Source: Pseudolabrys sp050185995
GTDB taxonomy: Bacteria > Pseudomonadota > Alphaproteobacteria > Rhizobiales > Xanthobacteraceae
NCBI RefSeq assembly: GCF_050185995.1
Contig: NZ_JBFWYW010000008.1
Reading direction: 5' to 3' (one strand)
DNA length: 64,000 nucleotides
The translations under genes and the position numbers were made by a program. Under the pieces are notes generated by a model, which saw only the letters and a program-made list of their open reading frames with translations, did not search any database and had not been told where the DNA came from. Shown here piece by piece: positions 42,415 to 51,077 of the stretch (position 1 is the first letter of the stretch; the number at the start of each line of letters is the position of its first letter).

Positions 42415-43278
42415 TCAGCGCCGCGGTTCCGATTCGCCCTTGCGAAAGAAGCTGCCGAGTGCGGCGGTCTCGGTCCTGTCGCCGGCCACATCGACGGCGA
42501 GCCGCTCGTAGAGCCTGGCGATGGCATCGAACATCTGCCGCTCGGAGCCGGGGCCGACAAAGGCCGCGACCTCCTCGAACTCCGCGACCCAGCGATAGGC
42601 CTTCGGGAACATGTCGGGGATGCCGCGCTCGAGCTTGCCGAGCAGCGGCGCCTGGCTGCGTTGCCATTCGCGGTTCAGCGCGGCGGCGACGCCCTCGCGT
42701 TCGGCGGCGAGGATCACGGCGGCGCCGAGCGCCGTCACGCCCTTGTTGAACGCGCCGTAGCACATCTTCAGCGCCGAGGCGTCGCCGGTCTTGCCGCCCA
42801 TGATCTCGACCGCGAGACCGTGGCTCTGCAATGGGGCGAGCCGTTCGCTCGCCGGACCGGAAACGTAAAGGCGGGTCGCATGGCTGCCGGCCTTCGGCGG
42901 CGGTCCGATGATGCCGCCATCGATAATGTCGCAGCCGGTCGGGCGCAGCAGATCGACGATCTCCTGCATGGTCTGCGGATTGATGGCGTTGCAGTCGGCA
43001 TAGAGCGGCTTGCGCTTTGCCGCCGTCAGCGCGGGCACGAGACGCTTTGCCAGCGCGAGCGCCTCGCCGGGCGGCACAACGGACAAAATGAAATCCGCGC
43101 CCGCGACGTCCGCTTCGTCCGCGTTGACGATGCCGGCTTCCGCCGCGCGCTTGCGGCTTGCTTCGCTGCGGCCGTCGAGCAGCGAGATCGTCTTTACGCC
43201 ATTCTCTGTGAGGCGCGCGCCGATGGCGGCGCCCATCGCGCCGGTGGCAATGACCGCGACGGTGGGCGCGGTCGTCAC
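42415..43278 (-). CDS. NAD(P)-binding 6-phosphogluconate dehydrogenase-like oxidoreductase (DUF1932-type C-terminus)
   Basis: About 287 aa from a GTG at 43278, just downstream of lysC (gap of 4 bp). VAVIATGAMGAAIGARL is the Rossmann start. DFILSVVPPGEALALAKRL and DGGIIGPPPKAGSHATRLY fit the beta-hydroxyacid dehydrogenase superfamily. KMCYGAFNKGVTALGAA carries the Lys of the catalytic segment and begins the C-terminal helical DUF1932-like domain. Substrate unknown. Tight linkage to lysC makes it the second gene of that transcript. Confidence 0.8.
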   Translation of the reverse strand: MTTAPTVAVIATGAMGAAIGARLTENGVKTISLLDGRSEASRKRAAEAGIVNADEADVAGADFILSVVPPGEALALAKRLVPALTAAKRKPLYADCNAINPQTMQEIVDLLRPTGCDIIDGGIIGPPPKAGSHATRLYVSGPASERLAPLQSHGLAVEIMGGKTGDASALKMCYGAFNKGVTALGAAVILAAEREGVAAALNREWQRSQAPLLGKLERGIPDMFPKAYRWVAEFEEVAAFVGPGSERQMFDAIARLYERLAVDVAGDRTETAALGSFFRKGESEPRR

Positions 43279-43282
43279 GGCG

Positions 43283-44539
43283 TCAGCCCTTGTCGAGGCC
43301 GTAGAGCGAATGCAGCGTGCGCACCGCAAGCTCGGTATAGGCGGCGTCGATCAGCACCGAGAACTTGATTTCCGACGTGGTGATGGCGCGGATGTTGATA
43401 TTGCGCTCCGACAGCGCCTTGAAAGCCTGCGCGGCGACGCCGGCGTGGCTGCGCATGCCGATGCCGATCACCGAAATCTTCGACACATCGGTCGCGCCGT
43501 CGAGCCGCTCGTAGCCGATCGCGCTCTTCGCCTTCTCGATGGTGCCGCGTGCGCGGTCGAAATCCGAGGCCGGCACGGTGAAGGTGAGGTCGGTGGTCGC
43601 GCCGTCGGCCGAGACGTTCTGCACGATCATGTCGACATTGATGTTGGCGTCGGCGAGCGGGCCGAAGATCGCGGCGGCGACGCCCGGCTTGTCCTGCACG
43701 CGGCGGATCGAGATCTGGGCCTCGTCCTTGGAGAAGGCGATGCCGGTGACGACTTGCTGTTCCATGATTTCTGCCTCGTCGCAGATAAGGGTGCCGGGCG
43801 GATTCTTCGAATGCGGGTCGATGTCTTCCGGCTTGTCGAAGCTGGAGCGCACGAAGATGCGCACGCCGTGCACCATGCCGAGTTCCACCGAGCGGACCTG
43901 CATGACCTTGGCGCCGAGGGATGCAAGCTCCAGCATCTCCTCGTAGGCAATCTTGTCCATGCGCTGCGCCTTCGGCACCACGCGCGGGTCCGTGGTGTAG
44001 ACGCCATCGACATCGGTGTAGATGTCGCAGCGGTCCGCCTTGATGGCGGCGGCGATCGCCACCGCGGAGGTGTCGGAGCCGCCGCGGCCGAGCGTAGTGA
44101 CGCGCCCGGTGTCCTTGTTCATGCCCTGGAAACCGGCAATCACCGCGACCTGTCCGCGCTCGGTGAAGCGCTTGACCAGTTCGTCGCCGTTGACGTCGAG
44201 AATGCGGGCGGAGGCGTGCGCGCCGTCGGTCAGGATCGGCAACTGCCAGCCCTGCCATGAGCGGGCGTCGACGCCCATGCCTTCGAGTGTGATGGCCAGA
44301 AGTCCGGCCGTCACCTGCTCGCCGGTCGCGACCACGGCGTCGTATTCGCGGGCGTCGTGCAACGGCGCGGCGTCGCGGCACCAGGCGACAAGCTGGTTGG
44401 TTACGCCCGCCATTGCCGAGACGACGACCGCGACCTGATGGCCGGCATCGACCTCGCGCTTGACGTGGCGCGCCACATTGCGAATGCGGTCGAGATCGGC
44501 GACCGAGGTTCCGCCAAATTTCATGACCAGCCGGGCCAT
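43283..44539 (-). CDS. lysC: aspartate kinase
   Basis: 418 aa starting MARLVMKFGGTSVADLDRI. The kinase half contains VVSAMAGVTNQL, TLGRGGSDTSAVAIAAA and DVDGVYTTDPR. Two ACT domains follow (about 265-345 and 345-418; VTGIAFSKDEAQISIRRV, ISVIGIGMRSHAGVAAQAF) for feedback control by lysine and/or threonine. It makes aspartyl phosphate for Lys, Thr, Met and diaminopimelate. The frame is open upstream, but KFGGTSV fixes the start. Divergent from ubiG. Confidence 0.95.
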   Translation of the reverse strand: MARLVMKFGGTSVADLDRIRNVARHVKREVDAGHQVAVVVSAMAGVTNQLVAWCRDAAPLHDAREYDAVVATGEQVTAGLLAITLEGMGVDARSWQGWQLPILTDGAHASARILDVNGDELVKRFTERGQVAVIAGFQGMNKDTGRVTTLGRGGSDTSAVAIAAAIKADRCDIYTDVDGVYTTDPRVVPKAQRMDKIAYEEMLELASLGAKVMQVRSVELGMVHGVRIFVRSSFDKPEDIDPHSKNPPGTLICDEAEIMEQQVVTGIAFSKDEAQISIRRVQDKPGVAAAIFGPLADANINVDMIVQNVSADGATTDLTFTVPASDFDRARGTIEKAKSAIGYERLDGATDVSKISVIGIGMRSHAGVAAQAFKALSERNINIRAITTSEIKFSVLIDAAYTELAVRTLHSLYGLDKG

Positions 44540-44701
44540 CGAAAAATCCGCTAGTATCCTGAACCACTGACACGCGGCAGCGTCGGATTGGTCCGGCGCT
44601 GGCCGCAAAAGGCGCGTATACATACCGACGGCCCGGTTGCGCTGCAACAGCGGGCCGCGACGGCAGGGCCGGGGACTATCCTTAAGGTGAAGGATCAGAC
44701 A

Positions 44702-45463
44702 GTGAACGCAAAAACCGCCCCCACCGTGGACCAGAGCGAGGTCGAGCGCTTCTCGCGGCTCGCCGCGACCTGGTGGAATCCGCGCGGCCCGATGGCGGTG
44801 CTCCATAAGTTCAACCCGGTCCGGCTGGCCTATATCCGCGACCATGCCGCGGAACGTTTCGGCCGCGACCGCAAGTCGATCGACTGCCTCGCCGGCCTGC
44901 GTGTCCTCGACATCGGCTGCGGCGGCGGCGTGCTGTCGGAGCCGCTGGCGCGGCTCGGCGCGCAGGTGGTCGGCGCCGACCCGGCGCAGGACAATATCGG
45001 CGTTGCGCAAACGCATGCGCAGGAAAGCGGCGTTGCGGTCGACTATCGCGCGACGACGGCGGAGGAGCTTGCCGAGGCCGGCGAGCGGTTCGACATCGTG
45101 CTGGCGATGGAGGTGGTCGAACACGTCGCTGATGTGCAGCTTTTCATCGACAGTTGCGCGGCGATGGTGAAGCCGGGCGGGCTGCTGTTCATGGCGACGC
45201 TCAACCGCACCATGAAGAGCTTCGCGCTCGCGATCGTCGGCGCCGAGTATGTGCTGCGCTGGCTGCCGCGCGGCACGCACAAATGGGACAAGTTCATCAC
45301 GCCGGTCGAACTTGAGACGGCTATCGAGGCGACCGGGCTGCGCGTCACCGGCGAGCGCGGCGTGATCTATCATCCGCTGGCCGACCGCTGGCAGCTGTCG
45401 TCCGACATGGACGTCAATTACATGCTGGTGGCGCAGCGGCCGGAACAGGGAGAAGCGTCATGA
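44702..45463 (+). CDS. ubiG: bifunctional 2-polyprenyl-6-hydroxyphenol methylase / 3-demethylubiquinol 3-O-methyltransferase
   Basis: About 253 aa from a GTG at 44702 preceded by AAGGAT; the frame extends upstream without a better start. FSRLAATWWNPRGPMAVLHK is the UbiG entry motif, VLDIGCGGGVLSEPLARLGA the SAM site, and MEVVEHVADVQLFI and THKWDKFITPVEL are UbiG-specific. It performs both O-methylations of ubiquinone synthesis at the inner membrane surface. The next gene starts within its stop codon (ATGA). Confidence 0.95.
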   Translation: MNAKTAPTVDQSEVERFSRLAATWWNPRGPMAVLHKFNPVRLAYIRDHAAERFGRDRKSIDCLAGLRVLDIGCGGGVLSEPLARLGAQVVGADPAQDNIGVAQTHAQESGVAVDYRATTAEELAEAGERFDIVLAMEVVEHVADVQLFIDSCAAMVKPGGLLFMATLNRTMKSFALAIVGAEYVLRWLPRGTHKWDKFITPVELETAIEATGLRVTGERGVIYHPLADRWQLSSDMDVNYMLVAQRPEQGEAS

Positions 45464-45807
45464 TTCTTGAGCTGGTCGAATTCAAGTCGCCGGAGGCGCA
45501 GACGCGCGATGAGGTGATGGAGGATGCCCGCCACGTCATCGCGAAGTGGCGCGCCAACCCGCAACTCAAGCGCAAGCATTTTCTGTTGAGTCTCGACGGC
45601 AAGACCGGTGGCGGCGTTTACATCTGGCCGTCGGTCGAGGCGGCGAAACAGGCGCACAACGAGGAATGGCGGCAAGCCGTCATCAAGCGCACCGGCTCGG
45701 AGCCGACCATCCGCTATTTCGATCTGTTTTTGCTGATCGACAACGAAAACGGCGCTGTCACCGAATTTGCCGCCGACGGACGGGAGCGGGCGCTCGCGCC
45801 GGTGTGA
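45460..45807 (+). CDS. small ferredoxin-fold (YdhR/ABM-like) protein of unknown function
   Basis: A 115-aa protein whose ATG overlaps the ubiG stop, so it is translationally coupled. Its secondary-structure pattern is beta-alpha-beta, with ILELVEFKS, HVIAKWRANPQLKRKHFLLS, GGVYIWPSVEAAKQAHNEEW and a final YFDLFLLIDN strand. The WPSVEAAKQAH...W segment is common in dimeric alpha/beta-barrel proteins such as YdhR and antibiotic-biosynthesis monooxygenases. Enzyme activity is unproven. Coupling to ubiG hints at quinone metabolism, but weakly. Confidence 0.75.
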   Translation: MILELVEFKSPEAQTRDEVMEDARHVIAKWRANPQLKRKHFLLSLDGKTGGGVYIWPSVEAAKQAHNEEWRQAVIKRTGSEPTIRYFDLFLLIDNENGAVTEFAADGRERALAPV

Positions 45808-45835
45808 CGCGCCGCCGCCCGCCGGTCCGTTGTCA

Positions 45836-46009
45836 TCAGACGAATGTGGCCAGATAGATCATCGCGAACGCGATGATGACGGCGGTTGTGCTGGCGATCA
45901 GCACGAAGCGCACGTTATGCCCGGTGACGCCCTGCCGCGCCTCTGTCGTCGTCTTGACCGCGAAGTCGCGGTCGTAGTCGCTCATTCGGCCATAGTGGTG
46001 GAAGGTCAT
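45836..46009 (-). CDS. 57-aa single-pass membrane protein
   Basis: A short gene with AGGAGG five bases before its ATG. The protein begins MTFHHYGRMSDYDRDFAVK, then TTTEARQGVTGHNVRFVLI, and ends with one membrane helix (FVLIASTTAVIIAFAMIYLATF). The ARQGVTGHNVR segment ahead of the helix is a pattern I associate with small Rhizobiales membrane proteins (from memory). No function is known. Strong ribosome site, good codon use and a complete frame argue that it is real. Confidence 0.72.
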   Translation of the reverse strand: MTFHHYGRMSDYDRDFAVKTTTEARQGVTGHNVRFVLIASTTAVIIAFAMIYLATFV

Positions 46010-46212
46010 CGCGGCCTCCTATTTCGAGAAGTCAAAAGCTCCCTTCATCGAGCTGCTGTCCGCATACGTTAATGCGATGGAGTTGCATGCGGTTCCCGCA
46101 GCGCCATTCCGGCGCCGCGGAAGGCTTATGCTGCAACAGCGGATTGACCGCTTTAAGGCGAAGCGGCACGGTGCTGCCGCATTTCGCTCCACCCGCTGAT
46201 ACCGCTCCTCTC

Positions 46213-47112
46213 ATGATCGTCTCCCCCTGGCTCTGGGTTGTTTTCACGCTGATCGCCGCGGCGGCACAGACCGCGCGCAACGCCATGCAGCGCGAGCTGA
46301 CGGTGACGCTCGGCACCGTCGGCGCGACGCATGTGCGCTTTCTGTTCGGCTTTCCCTTTGCACTGTTGTTTCTCGCCGGCGTGTTGTTCGTCACCGGTAA
46401 GCCGGTGCCGCGTCCGCCGCTCGAATTCTGGCCGTGGGTGATCGGCGCGTCATTCGCGCAGGTGCTTGCGACGGCGCTGATGCTGGCGGCGATGGGGGAG
46501 CGTTCTTTCGTCGTCGCCATCGCCTATATCAAGACCGAGCCGGTGCAGGTCGCGCTGTTCGGCCTCGTCGTGCTGGGCGACAGGCTGACATGGCCGATCG
46601 CGCTCGCGATTTTGATCGCCACCGCCGGCGTGGTGCTGATGTCGCTGAAACCCGGCGCCGCCGCGCAGGTCAGCGCGAAGCCGACGCTGATCGGCATCGG
46701 CAGCGGCACGATGTTCGCGCTGTCGGCGATCTGCTACCGCGGCGCGATCCTGTCGCTCGACAATCCGGATTTCGTTCTGACCGCGACGCTGACGCTGGTG
46801 GTCGGGCTCGGCCTGCAGGCGGCTCTGCTGTCGCTTTATCTCGCGTTGCGCGATCCCGGCGTGCTGCGCGCCATTGTCAAGGCATGGCGGCCGTCATTGT
46901 TTGCCGGGTTTCTCGGCGCGCTCGCCTCGCAGTTCTGGTATCTCGGCTTTGCCATCGCCACCGCGGCCAGCGTGCGGACGCTGGCCTTGGTGGAGGTGCT
47001 GATGGCGCAGGCGGTGTCGCGCTTCATCTTCAAGCAGCCGACCTCGCCGCGCGAGGCCGCCGGCATCGTGCTGATCGTTGCCGGCGTCCTCTTGTTGCTG
47101 TACGCTCATTAG
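46213..47112 (+). CDS. EamA/DMT family transporter
   Basis: About 299 aa from the ATG at 46213 (the frame is open further upstream but lacks hydrophobic or conserved sequence). Ten helices in two repeats: WLWVVFTLIAAAAQTARNAMQ, MGERSFVVAIAYIKTEPVQVALF, then SAICYRGAILSL and ALVEVLMAQAVSRFIFKQ. TARNA and KTEPVQ are signatures of one DMT subgroup of unknown substrate. It stands alone and is followed by a dispersed repeat. Confidence 0.82.
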   Translation: MIVSPWLWVVFTLIAAAAQTARNAMQRELTVTLGTVGATHVRFLFGFPFALLFLAGVLFVTGKPVPRPPLEFWPWVIGASFAQVLATALMLAAMGERSFVVAIAYIKTEPVQVALFGLVVLGDRLTWPIALAILIATAGVVLMSLKPGAAAQVSAKPTLIGIGSGTMFALSAICYRGAILSLDNPDFVLTATLTLVVGLGLQAALLSLYLALRDPGVLRAIVKAWRPSLFAGFLGALASQFWYLGFAIATAASVRTLALVEVLMAQAVSRFIFKQPTSPREAAGIVLIVAGVLLLLYAH

Positions 47113-47119
47113 CGCCAGC

Positions 47120-47164
47120 GCGTGATCCCGAAAAGTGGGAACCGGTTTTCGGACAAGATCACGC
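47120..47164. repeat. nested palindromic Rhizobiales intergenic repeat
   Basis: Outer arms GCGTGATC and GATCACGC enclose inner arms CCGAAAA and TTTTCGG (around GTGGGAACCGG). Elements with the core GATCCCGAAAAGTGGGAACC and GGTTTTCGGA are abundant between genes in Bradyrhizobium and relatives. It lies between the convergent DMT gene and the triple-repeat protein gene, and may stop transcription. Confidence 0.75.
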
Positions 47165-47173
47165 GCCAAAAGT

Positions 47174-47443
47174 TCAGCGCATCACGCAGCCCTTGGGCAC
47201 GCCGCGCCGCTTGCAGTAGACGACATGCGGCTTTGTCGCCGGCCGCACGACGCAGCCGACCGGAACGCCGGGGCCCGTGCAGTAGACGACGCGCGCCGGC
47301 GCGGCCGGCCGCGCGACGCAGCCTTTCGGGACGCCGACGGTCTTGCAGTAGACGACCGCTTCGGCCGGGCCGGACGGAAAGGTGATGAAGCCGAATGCCG
47401 CGAGCGCGAAAGCCGCGGCGGACATCGCAGTGATGCGAAGCAT
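47174..47443 (-). CDS. small secreted protein with three cysteine-containing repeats
   Basis: An 89-aa protein with an N-terminal signal peptide (hydrophobic to about residue 26, cleavage probably after AEA). The mature part is three tandem units of about 22 residues: VVYCKTVGVPKGCVARPAAP, VVYCTGPGVPVGCVVRPATK and VVYCKRRGVPKGCVMR. Each unit has two Cys eight residues apart, set to form one disulfide per unit in the periplasm. The mature part is basic. Function is unknown. Confidence 0.75.
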   Translation of the reverse strand: MLRITAMSAAAFALAAFGFITFPSGPAEAVVYCKTVGVPKGCVARPAAPARVVYCTGPGVPVGCVVRPATKPHVVYCKRRGVPKGCVMR

Positions 47444-47581
47444 GATCGATCCTCGTGTTGGTCACATCGGGATCAAGGGCCGCCCCGTTGATCCGAAGTG
47501 GATCATAGAGAGTCCGGCGCCCGGCGTGTGCAGCCCGAGGCGGCTCGCCGGCGGATTATTTTTAGGTGGAACGTTTTGAGC

Positions 47582-48088
47582 TTAATTCCGCTCGTCGGGC
47601 AGGATCGGCAACGGGTGGAATTCGATGCCTTCCTCGGCAAGTTTCTTGGCCTCGTCGGTCGAGGCCTCGCCGTAGATCGAGCGGTGCTCGATCTCGCCAT
47701 AGTGCATCTTGCGCGCTTCTTCCGGGAAGCGGCCGCCGACATTGTCGGCGTTTTTGGTGAGGTGGTCGCGCAGTTCCTTCAGCTTGCTGCGGAACTCGCG
47801 CTCCTGCGGCGACATCATCGCGACCGGCGCGGTGTCGGGAGTGTTGTCCGGCGCAGCGGACGAAACCGCGGCTTCTGGCGCTTGCGGCTCTGCCGCCCTT
47901 CGATTTTTGCTGCGCTTCTTCGCCGTCATCGACAGACGCGGCGCCATGATGGCTTTGTCGACCTTGGCCGAGCCGCAATGCGGGCAGGTGACGAGGCCGC
48001 GCTTGGCCTGCTTGTCGTAGGCGGCGGAATCCTGAAACCAGCTTTCGAAGTGATGGCCCTCGGCGCAGGCGAGCGCGTAGCGGATCAT
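47582..48088 (-). CDS. DUF1178 family protein
   Basis: 168 aa beginning MIRYALACAEGHHFESWFQD, with CPHCGSAKVDKAIMAPRL, the DUF1178 zinc-ribbon-like start. The middle is Ala/Pro-rich and variable. The C-terminus (LRDHLTKNADNVGGRFPEEA, YGEIEHRSIYGEAS, EFHPLPILPDERN) is conserved in the family. Function is unknown. Its ATG overlaps the nitrilase stop by four bases, so it is the last gene of a grxC-nitrilase-DUF1178 operon. Confidence 0.88.
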   Translation of the reverse strand: MIRYALACAEGHHFESWFQDSAAYDKQAKRGLVTCPHCGSAKVDKAIMAPRLSMTAKKRSKNRRAAEPQAPEAAVSSAAPDNTPDTAPVAMMSPQEREFRSKLKELRDHLTKNADNVGGRFPEEARKMHYGEIEHRSIYGEASTDEAKKLAEEGIEFHPLPILPDERN

Positions 48089-48963
48089 GGCTTGCTCCGC
48101 ACCATGTGCAGATGCGCCGGCTCCGCCATCGGCTCGACGATCTCGAAGCGTCGGCCGTGCTGCAGCGAGGGAATGCGCGCCCGTGCGGCCGTCACCTGGC
48201 TCAAGTCGATCTCCGCCATGACGACGCCCGGCTCGGTGCCGCCTTCGGCGAGCACCTTGCCCCATGGATCCACGATCAGCGAATGGCCGAACGTCTCGCG
48301 GCCGTTCTCATGCTTGCCGCCTTGCGCCGCCGCGAGCACGAAGCAGCCGTTCTCGATGGCGCGGGCGCGGTTGAGCACATGCCAATGGGCTTCGCCGGTC
48401 TGTTGCGTGAAGGCCGATGGAATGGCGAGCATGGTTGCGCCCGCTTCCGCCAGAGCGCGATAGAGCGCGGGAAAGCGGAGATCGTAGCAGACGGTGACGC
48501 CGAGCCGGCCCCACGGCAGGTCGGCGGTGATCGCGGTGTCGCCGGGGCGGTAGTTGCGCGACTCGCGATAGCTCTCGCCGTTGGCAAGATCGACATCGAA
48601 CATATGAATCTTGTCGTAGCGCGCGGCGATCTCGCCTTGCGGGTCGATGACGAAGCCGCGGTTGGCGGCGCGGTCGGCCGCGAGCTTGATCGCCAGCGAG
48701 CCGATATGGATGTAGAGGCCATGCTTGCGCGCGAGATCGCGGAAGGTGGCGAGTGCGGGATCGGCATCCTCGTCGCGGATCGCCGCGAACAGCCGCTCAC
48801 GCTTGACCTCCATGATGTTGGTCATCTCCGGCGTCTGCACGTAATCGGCGCCGGCCGCTTTCGCTTCTTCGATCAGCTTGACGGCGGTTTCGATATTGGC
48901 GGCCGGCGTGATGCCCGAACGCATCGCGATCAGCGCCGCCCTGAAAGTGCCGGCTTCGCTCAT
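48085..48963 (-). CDS. carbon-nitrogen hydrolase family protein (Nit1-like, deaminated glutathione amidase type)
   Basis: A 292-aa nitrilase-superfamily enzyme. The catalytic triad is visible: Glu in YVQTPEMTN, Lys in RYDKIHMFDVDL, and Cys in VTVCYDLRFPALYRALAEAG. Other family parts are FTQQTGEAHWHVLNRARAIEN and SLIVDPWGKVLAEGG. The sequence falls in the Nit1 branch that repairs deaminated glutathione, which suits co-location with glutaredoxin. It overlaps both neighbours by four bases. Confidence 0.88.
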   Translation of the reverse strand: MSEAGTFRAALIAMRSGITPAANIETAVKLIEEAKAAGADYVQTPEMTNIMEVKRERLFAAIRDEDADPALATFRDLARKHGLYIHIGSLAIKLAADRAANRGFVIDPQGEIAARYDKIHMFDVDLANGESYRESRNYRPGDTAITADLPWGRLGVTVCYDLRFPALYRALAEAGATMLAIPSAFTQQTGEAHWHVLNRARAIENGCFVLAAAQGGKHENGRETFGHSLIVDPWGKVLAEGGTEPGVVMAEIDLSQVTAARARIPSLQHGRRFEIVEPMAEPAHLHMVRSKP

Positions 48964-49232
48964 GCCGGCTGGCCTTCGCCCGCGAGCAGGGGATCGAGTT
49001 TGCCGGCGCGCTCCAGCGCATGTAGATCGTCGCTGCCGCCGACATGGACCTTGCCGATGAAGATCTGCGGCACGGTGGTGCGGCCCTTGGCGCGCTGGAT
49101 CATCGTCTCGCGCAGCGCGAAGTCACCGCTGACGTCGATCTCCTTGTAGGCCGCGCCCTTGCGGTCGAGCAGCGCCTTGGCCGACCGGCAATAGGGGCAG
49201 AACGGGGTGGTATAGACTTCGATCGGCGGCAT
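48960..49232 (-). CDS. grxC: glutaredoxin 3
   Basis: A 90-aa dithiol glutaredoxin with VYTTPFCPYCRSAKALLD (CPYC active site), TTVPQIFIGKVHVGGSDDL (cis-Pro and glutathione-binding loop) and a C-terminal helix. It reduces protein disulfides and mixed glutathione disulfides in the cytoplasm. It overlaps the nitrilase start by four bases and lies 36 bp downstream of comF on the same strand. Confidence 0.94.
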   Translation of the reverse strand: MPPIEVYTTPFCPYCRSAKALLDRKGAAYKEIDVSGDFALRETMIQRAKGRTTVPQIFIGKVHVGGSDDLHALERAGKLDPLLAGEGQPA

Positions 49233-49268
49233 GGGCGTCGTGTCCGGGCGGCAGAAAGCCGTGCCTTT

Positions 49269-50039
49269 TTATATGGGGGTGGACACCGGGGCCACAACCC
49301 GGGCGAATACCAGCACGTCGACATGAGCGGCGCCCGCCCGCAGCAGCGCCTTGGCGCAGGTGTCCGCGGTCGCCCCGGACGTCAGCACATCATCGACCAA
49401 CACCAGCCGGCGCCCGGCCACCGCCGCTTTCGCCTCGGGCGCGACGCGGAATGCGCCCTGGACGTTGTCGGCCCGCTCGGGCTTGGAGAGGCCGACCTGC
49501 TGCGCGGTGGCGCGCACCCGCTTCAGGGCGTCGTGGGCGACCGGCACGCCGCGCTCCGCCGAGATTGCCCCGGCCAGCGCCGCCGACTGGTTGAAACGCC
49601 GCGCCCACAGCCGGCGCCAGTGCAGCGGCACCGGCACCAGCGCGTCGGCTTCCGCCAGCAGGTCGCGGCCCGCGCGCGCCATCCAGCCGCCCAACAGCGG
49701 CGCGAGGTCCATGCGGTCGCCGTATTTGAAGGCGTGCACCAGCGCGCGAGCGACATCGTCGTAGCGCACCGCGGCGCGGGCGCGGTCATAGGCCGGCGGG
49801 CTGGCGATGGCCTCCATCGACAACAGGCCGGGGCCGGGATCGTAGGTGAAGGGAATGCCGAGCCGCGCGCAGTACGGCGGTTCGATCATCGACAGTTTCG
49901 ACCAGCAGGCGGCGCAAAGCCCGGCGCCGTCGCCGAGCGGCTCGCGGCAGCTCGGGCACAGCGGCGGCAGGGCAACGTCGAGCGCGAGGCGGACGGTCTG
50001 CCCCAGCGCGGAACGCAGTCGCGGCGCGAAAGTCAGCAT
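49269..50039 (-). CDS. ComF family phosphoribosyltransferase-like protein
   Basis: A 256-aa protein. The N-terminus has a zinc-ribbon CPSCREPL...CAACW. YGDRMDLAPLLGGW and ARRFNQSAALA lie mid-protein, and the PRPP-binding loop VLVDDVLTSGATADTC is near the C-terminus. ComF in transformable bacteria helps natural competence, but homologues occur broadly without it. It is divergent from a methyltransferase gene across a palindromic repeat. Confidence 0.9.
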   Translation of the reverse strand: MLTFAPRLRSALGQTVRLALDVALPPLCPSCREPLGDGAGLCAACWSKLSMIEPPYCARLGIPFTYDPGPGLLSMEAIASPPAYDRARAAVRYDDVARALVHAFKYGDRMDLAPLLGGWMARAGRDLLAEADALVPVPLHWRRLWARRFNQSAALAGAISAERGVPVAHDALKRVRATAQQVGLSKPERADNVQGAFRVAPEAKAAVAGRRLVLVDDVLTSGATADTCAKALLRAGAAHVDVLVFARVVAPVSTPI

Positions 50040-50072
50040 GGCGGGATGAGGCTAGCATCGGCATTATTTGAT

Positions 50073-50155
50073 TGTCATGCCCCGCGAAGGCGGGGCATCC
50101 ATTAGTCACGCAACTTCATTGGTTACTGGATCGCCCGCCTTCGCGGGCGATGACA
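50073..50155. repeat. palindromic intergenic repeat with two internal hairpins
   Basis: TGTCAT and ATGACA close the element. Inside, CCCCGC GAAG GCGGGG and CGCCCGC CTTC GCGGGCG form two GC-rich hairpins separated by about 35 bases, with TGGAT near the second and ATCCA near the first. It resembles the element at 30590-30680 in layout. It occupies the gap between divergent comF and a methyltransferase gene, upstream of the latter's start. Confidence 0.7.
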
Positions 50156-50166
50156 GTGGGAGAGCG

Positions 50167-51045
50167 ATGACCGCAGGCCCGACGATTTTCGACCGAACTC
50201 TGCTGGCCGCACGGCTGCGCCGCGCGCGGGCGCTTGGGCCGGCGACCTTTCTGCTCGAGCGCGCCGCCGAGGATATGTCCGACCGCCTGCAGGCGGTGAC
50301 GCGGAAGTTCGACCGCGCCGCCGATCTCGGCACGCCGGCCGATGCGGTGCGCCGCGCGGTGATGGCGATCGGCAAGGTGACCTCGATTGTGCCCGTGGGC
50401 TGGGGCGAGGCCGAGCTTGTCGTTGACGGTGAAGGGAAGCCGCTTGTGCCGGGCGAGCTCGATCTCGTCGTCTCCGCGCTGGCGTTTCAGTTCGTGAACG
50501 ATCTGCCGGGCACGCTGGCGCAAATCCGCCGCGCGCTGAAGCCGGACGGGCTGCTGCTCGCCGCCATGCTCGGCGGCGAGACGCTCACCGAACTGCGGCA
50601 GGCCTTCGCGCAGGCGGAAAGCGAAGTCGAAGGCGGCGTGTCGCCGCGTGTCGCGCCGTTCGCCGACCTGCGCGATGTGGGAGCGCTGCTGCAACGTGCG
50701 GGACTGGCGTTGCCGGTTATCGACTCCGATCGCGTGACGGTGCGTTACGCCTCGATCTTCGATCTGATGCAGGATCTGCGCCGCATGGGCGCGACCAATG
50801 CGCTGGTCGAGCGCCGCCGCGCGCCGCTGCGCCGCGCAACGCTGATCCGTCTCGGCGAGATTTACGCGGAACGCTTCAGCGACAGCGATGGCCGTATCCG
50901 GGCCACCTTCGAAACCATCTGGTTGTCGGGCTGGGCTCCGCATGAGAGCCAGCAGAAGCCGCTGCGTCCGGGCTCGGCACAGCAGCGGCTTGCCGACGCG
51001 CTCGGCACGAAGGAACAGTCGGCGGGAGAAAAAGCGGGCGACTAG
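50167..51045 (+). CDS. NDUFAF5/BioC-type methyltransferase domain protein
   Basis: A 292-aa methyltransferase-like protein. FDRTLLAARLRRARALG opens it, DLVVSALAFQFVNDLPGTLA and IRRALKPDGLLLAAMLGGETL are typical of the NDUFAF5 group, and PFADLRDVGALLQRAGLALPV closes the core. NDUFAF5 in mitochondria hydroxylates an arginine of a complex I subunit. The SAM glycine-rich loop is poorly matched (DLGTPADAV), so cofactor binding is uncertain. It is divergent from comF across the repeat. Confidence 0.78.
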   Translation: MTAGPTIFDRTLLAARLRRARALGPATFLLERAAEDMSDRLQAVTRKFDRAADLGTPADAVRRAVMAIGKVTSIVPVGWGEAELVVDGEGKPLVPGELDLVVSALAFQFVNDLPGTLAQIRRALKPDGLLLAAMLGGETLTELRQAFAQAESEVEGGVSPRVAPFADLRDVGALLQRAGLALPVIDSDRVTVRYASIFDLMQDLRRMGATNALVERRRAPLRRATLIRLGEIYAERFSDSDGRIRATFETIWLSGWAPHESQQKPLRPGSAQQRLADALGTKEQSAGEKAGD

Positions 51046-51077
51046 GGCAAGGTTATGCGCGGCAAGAACAGTATTGT

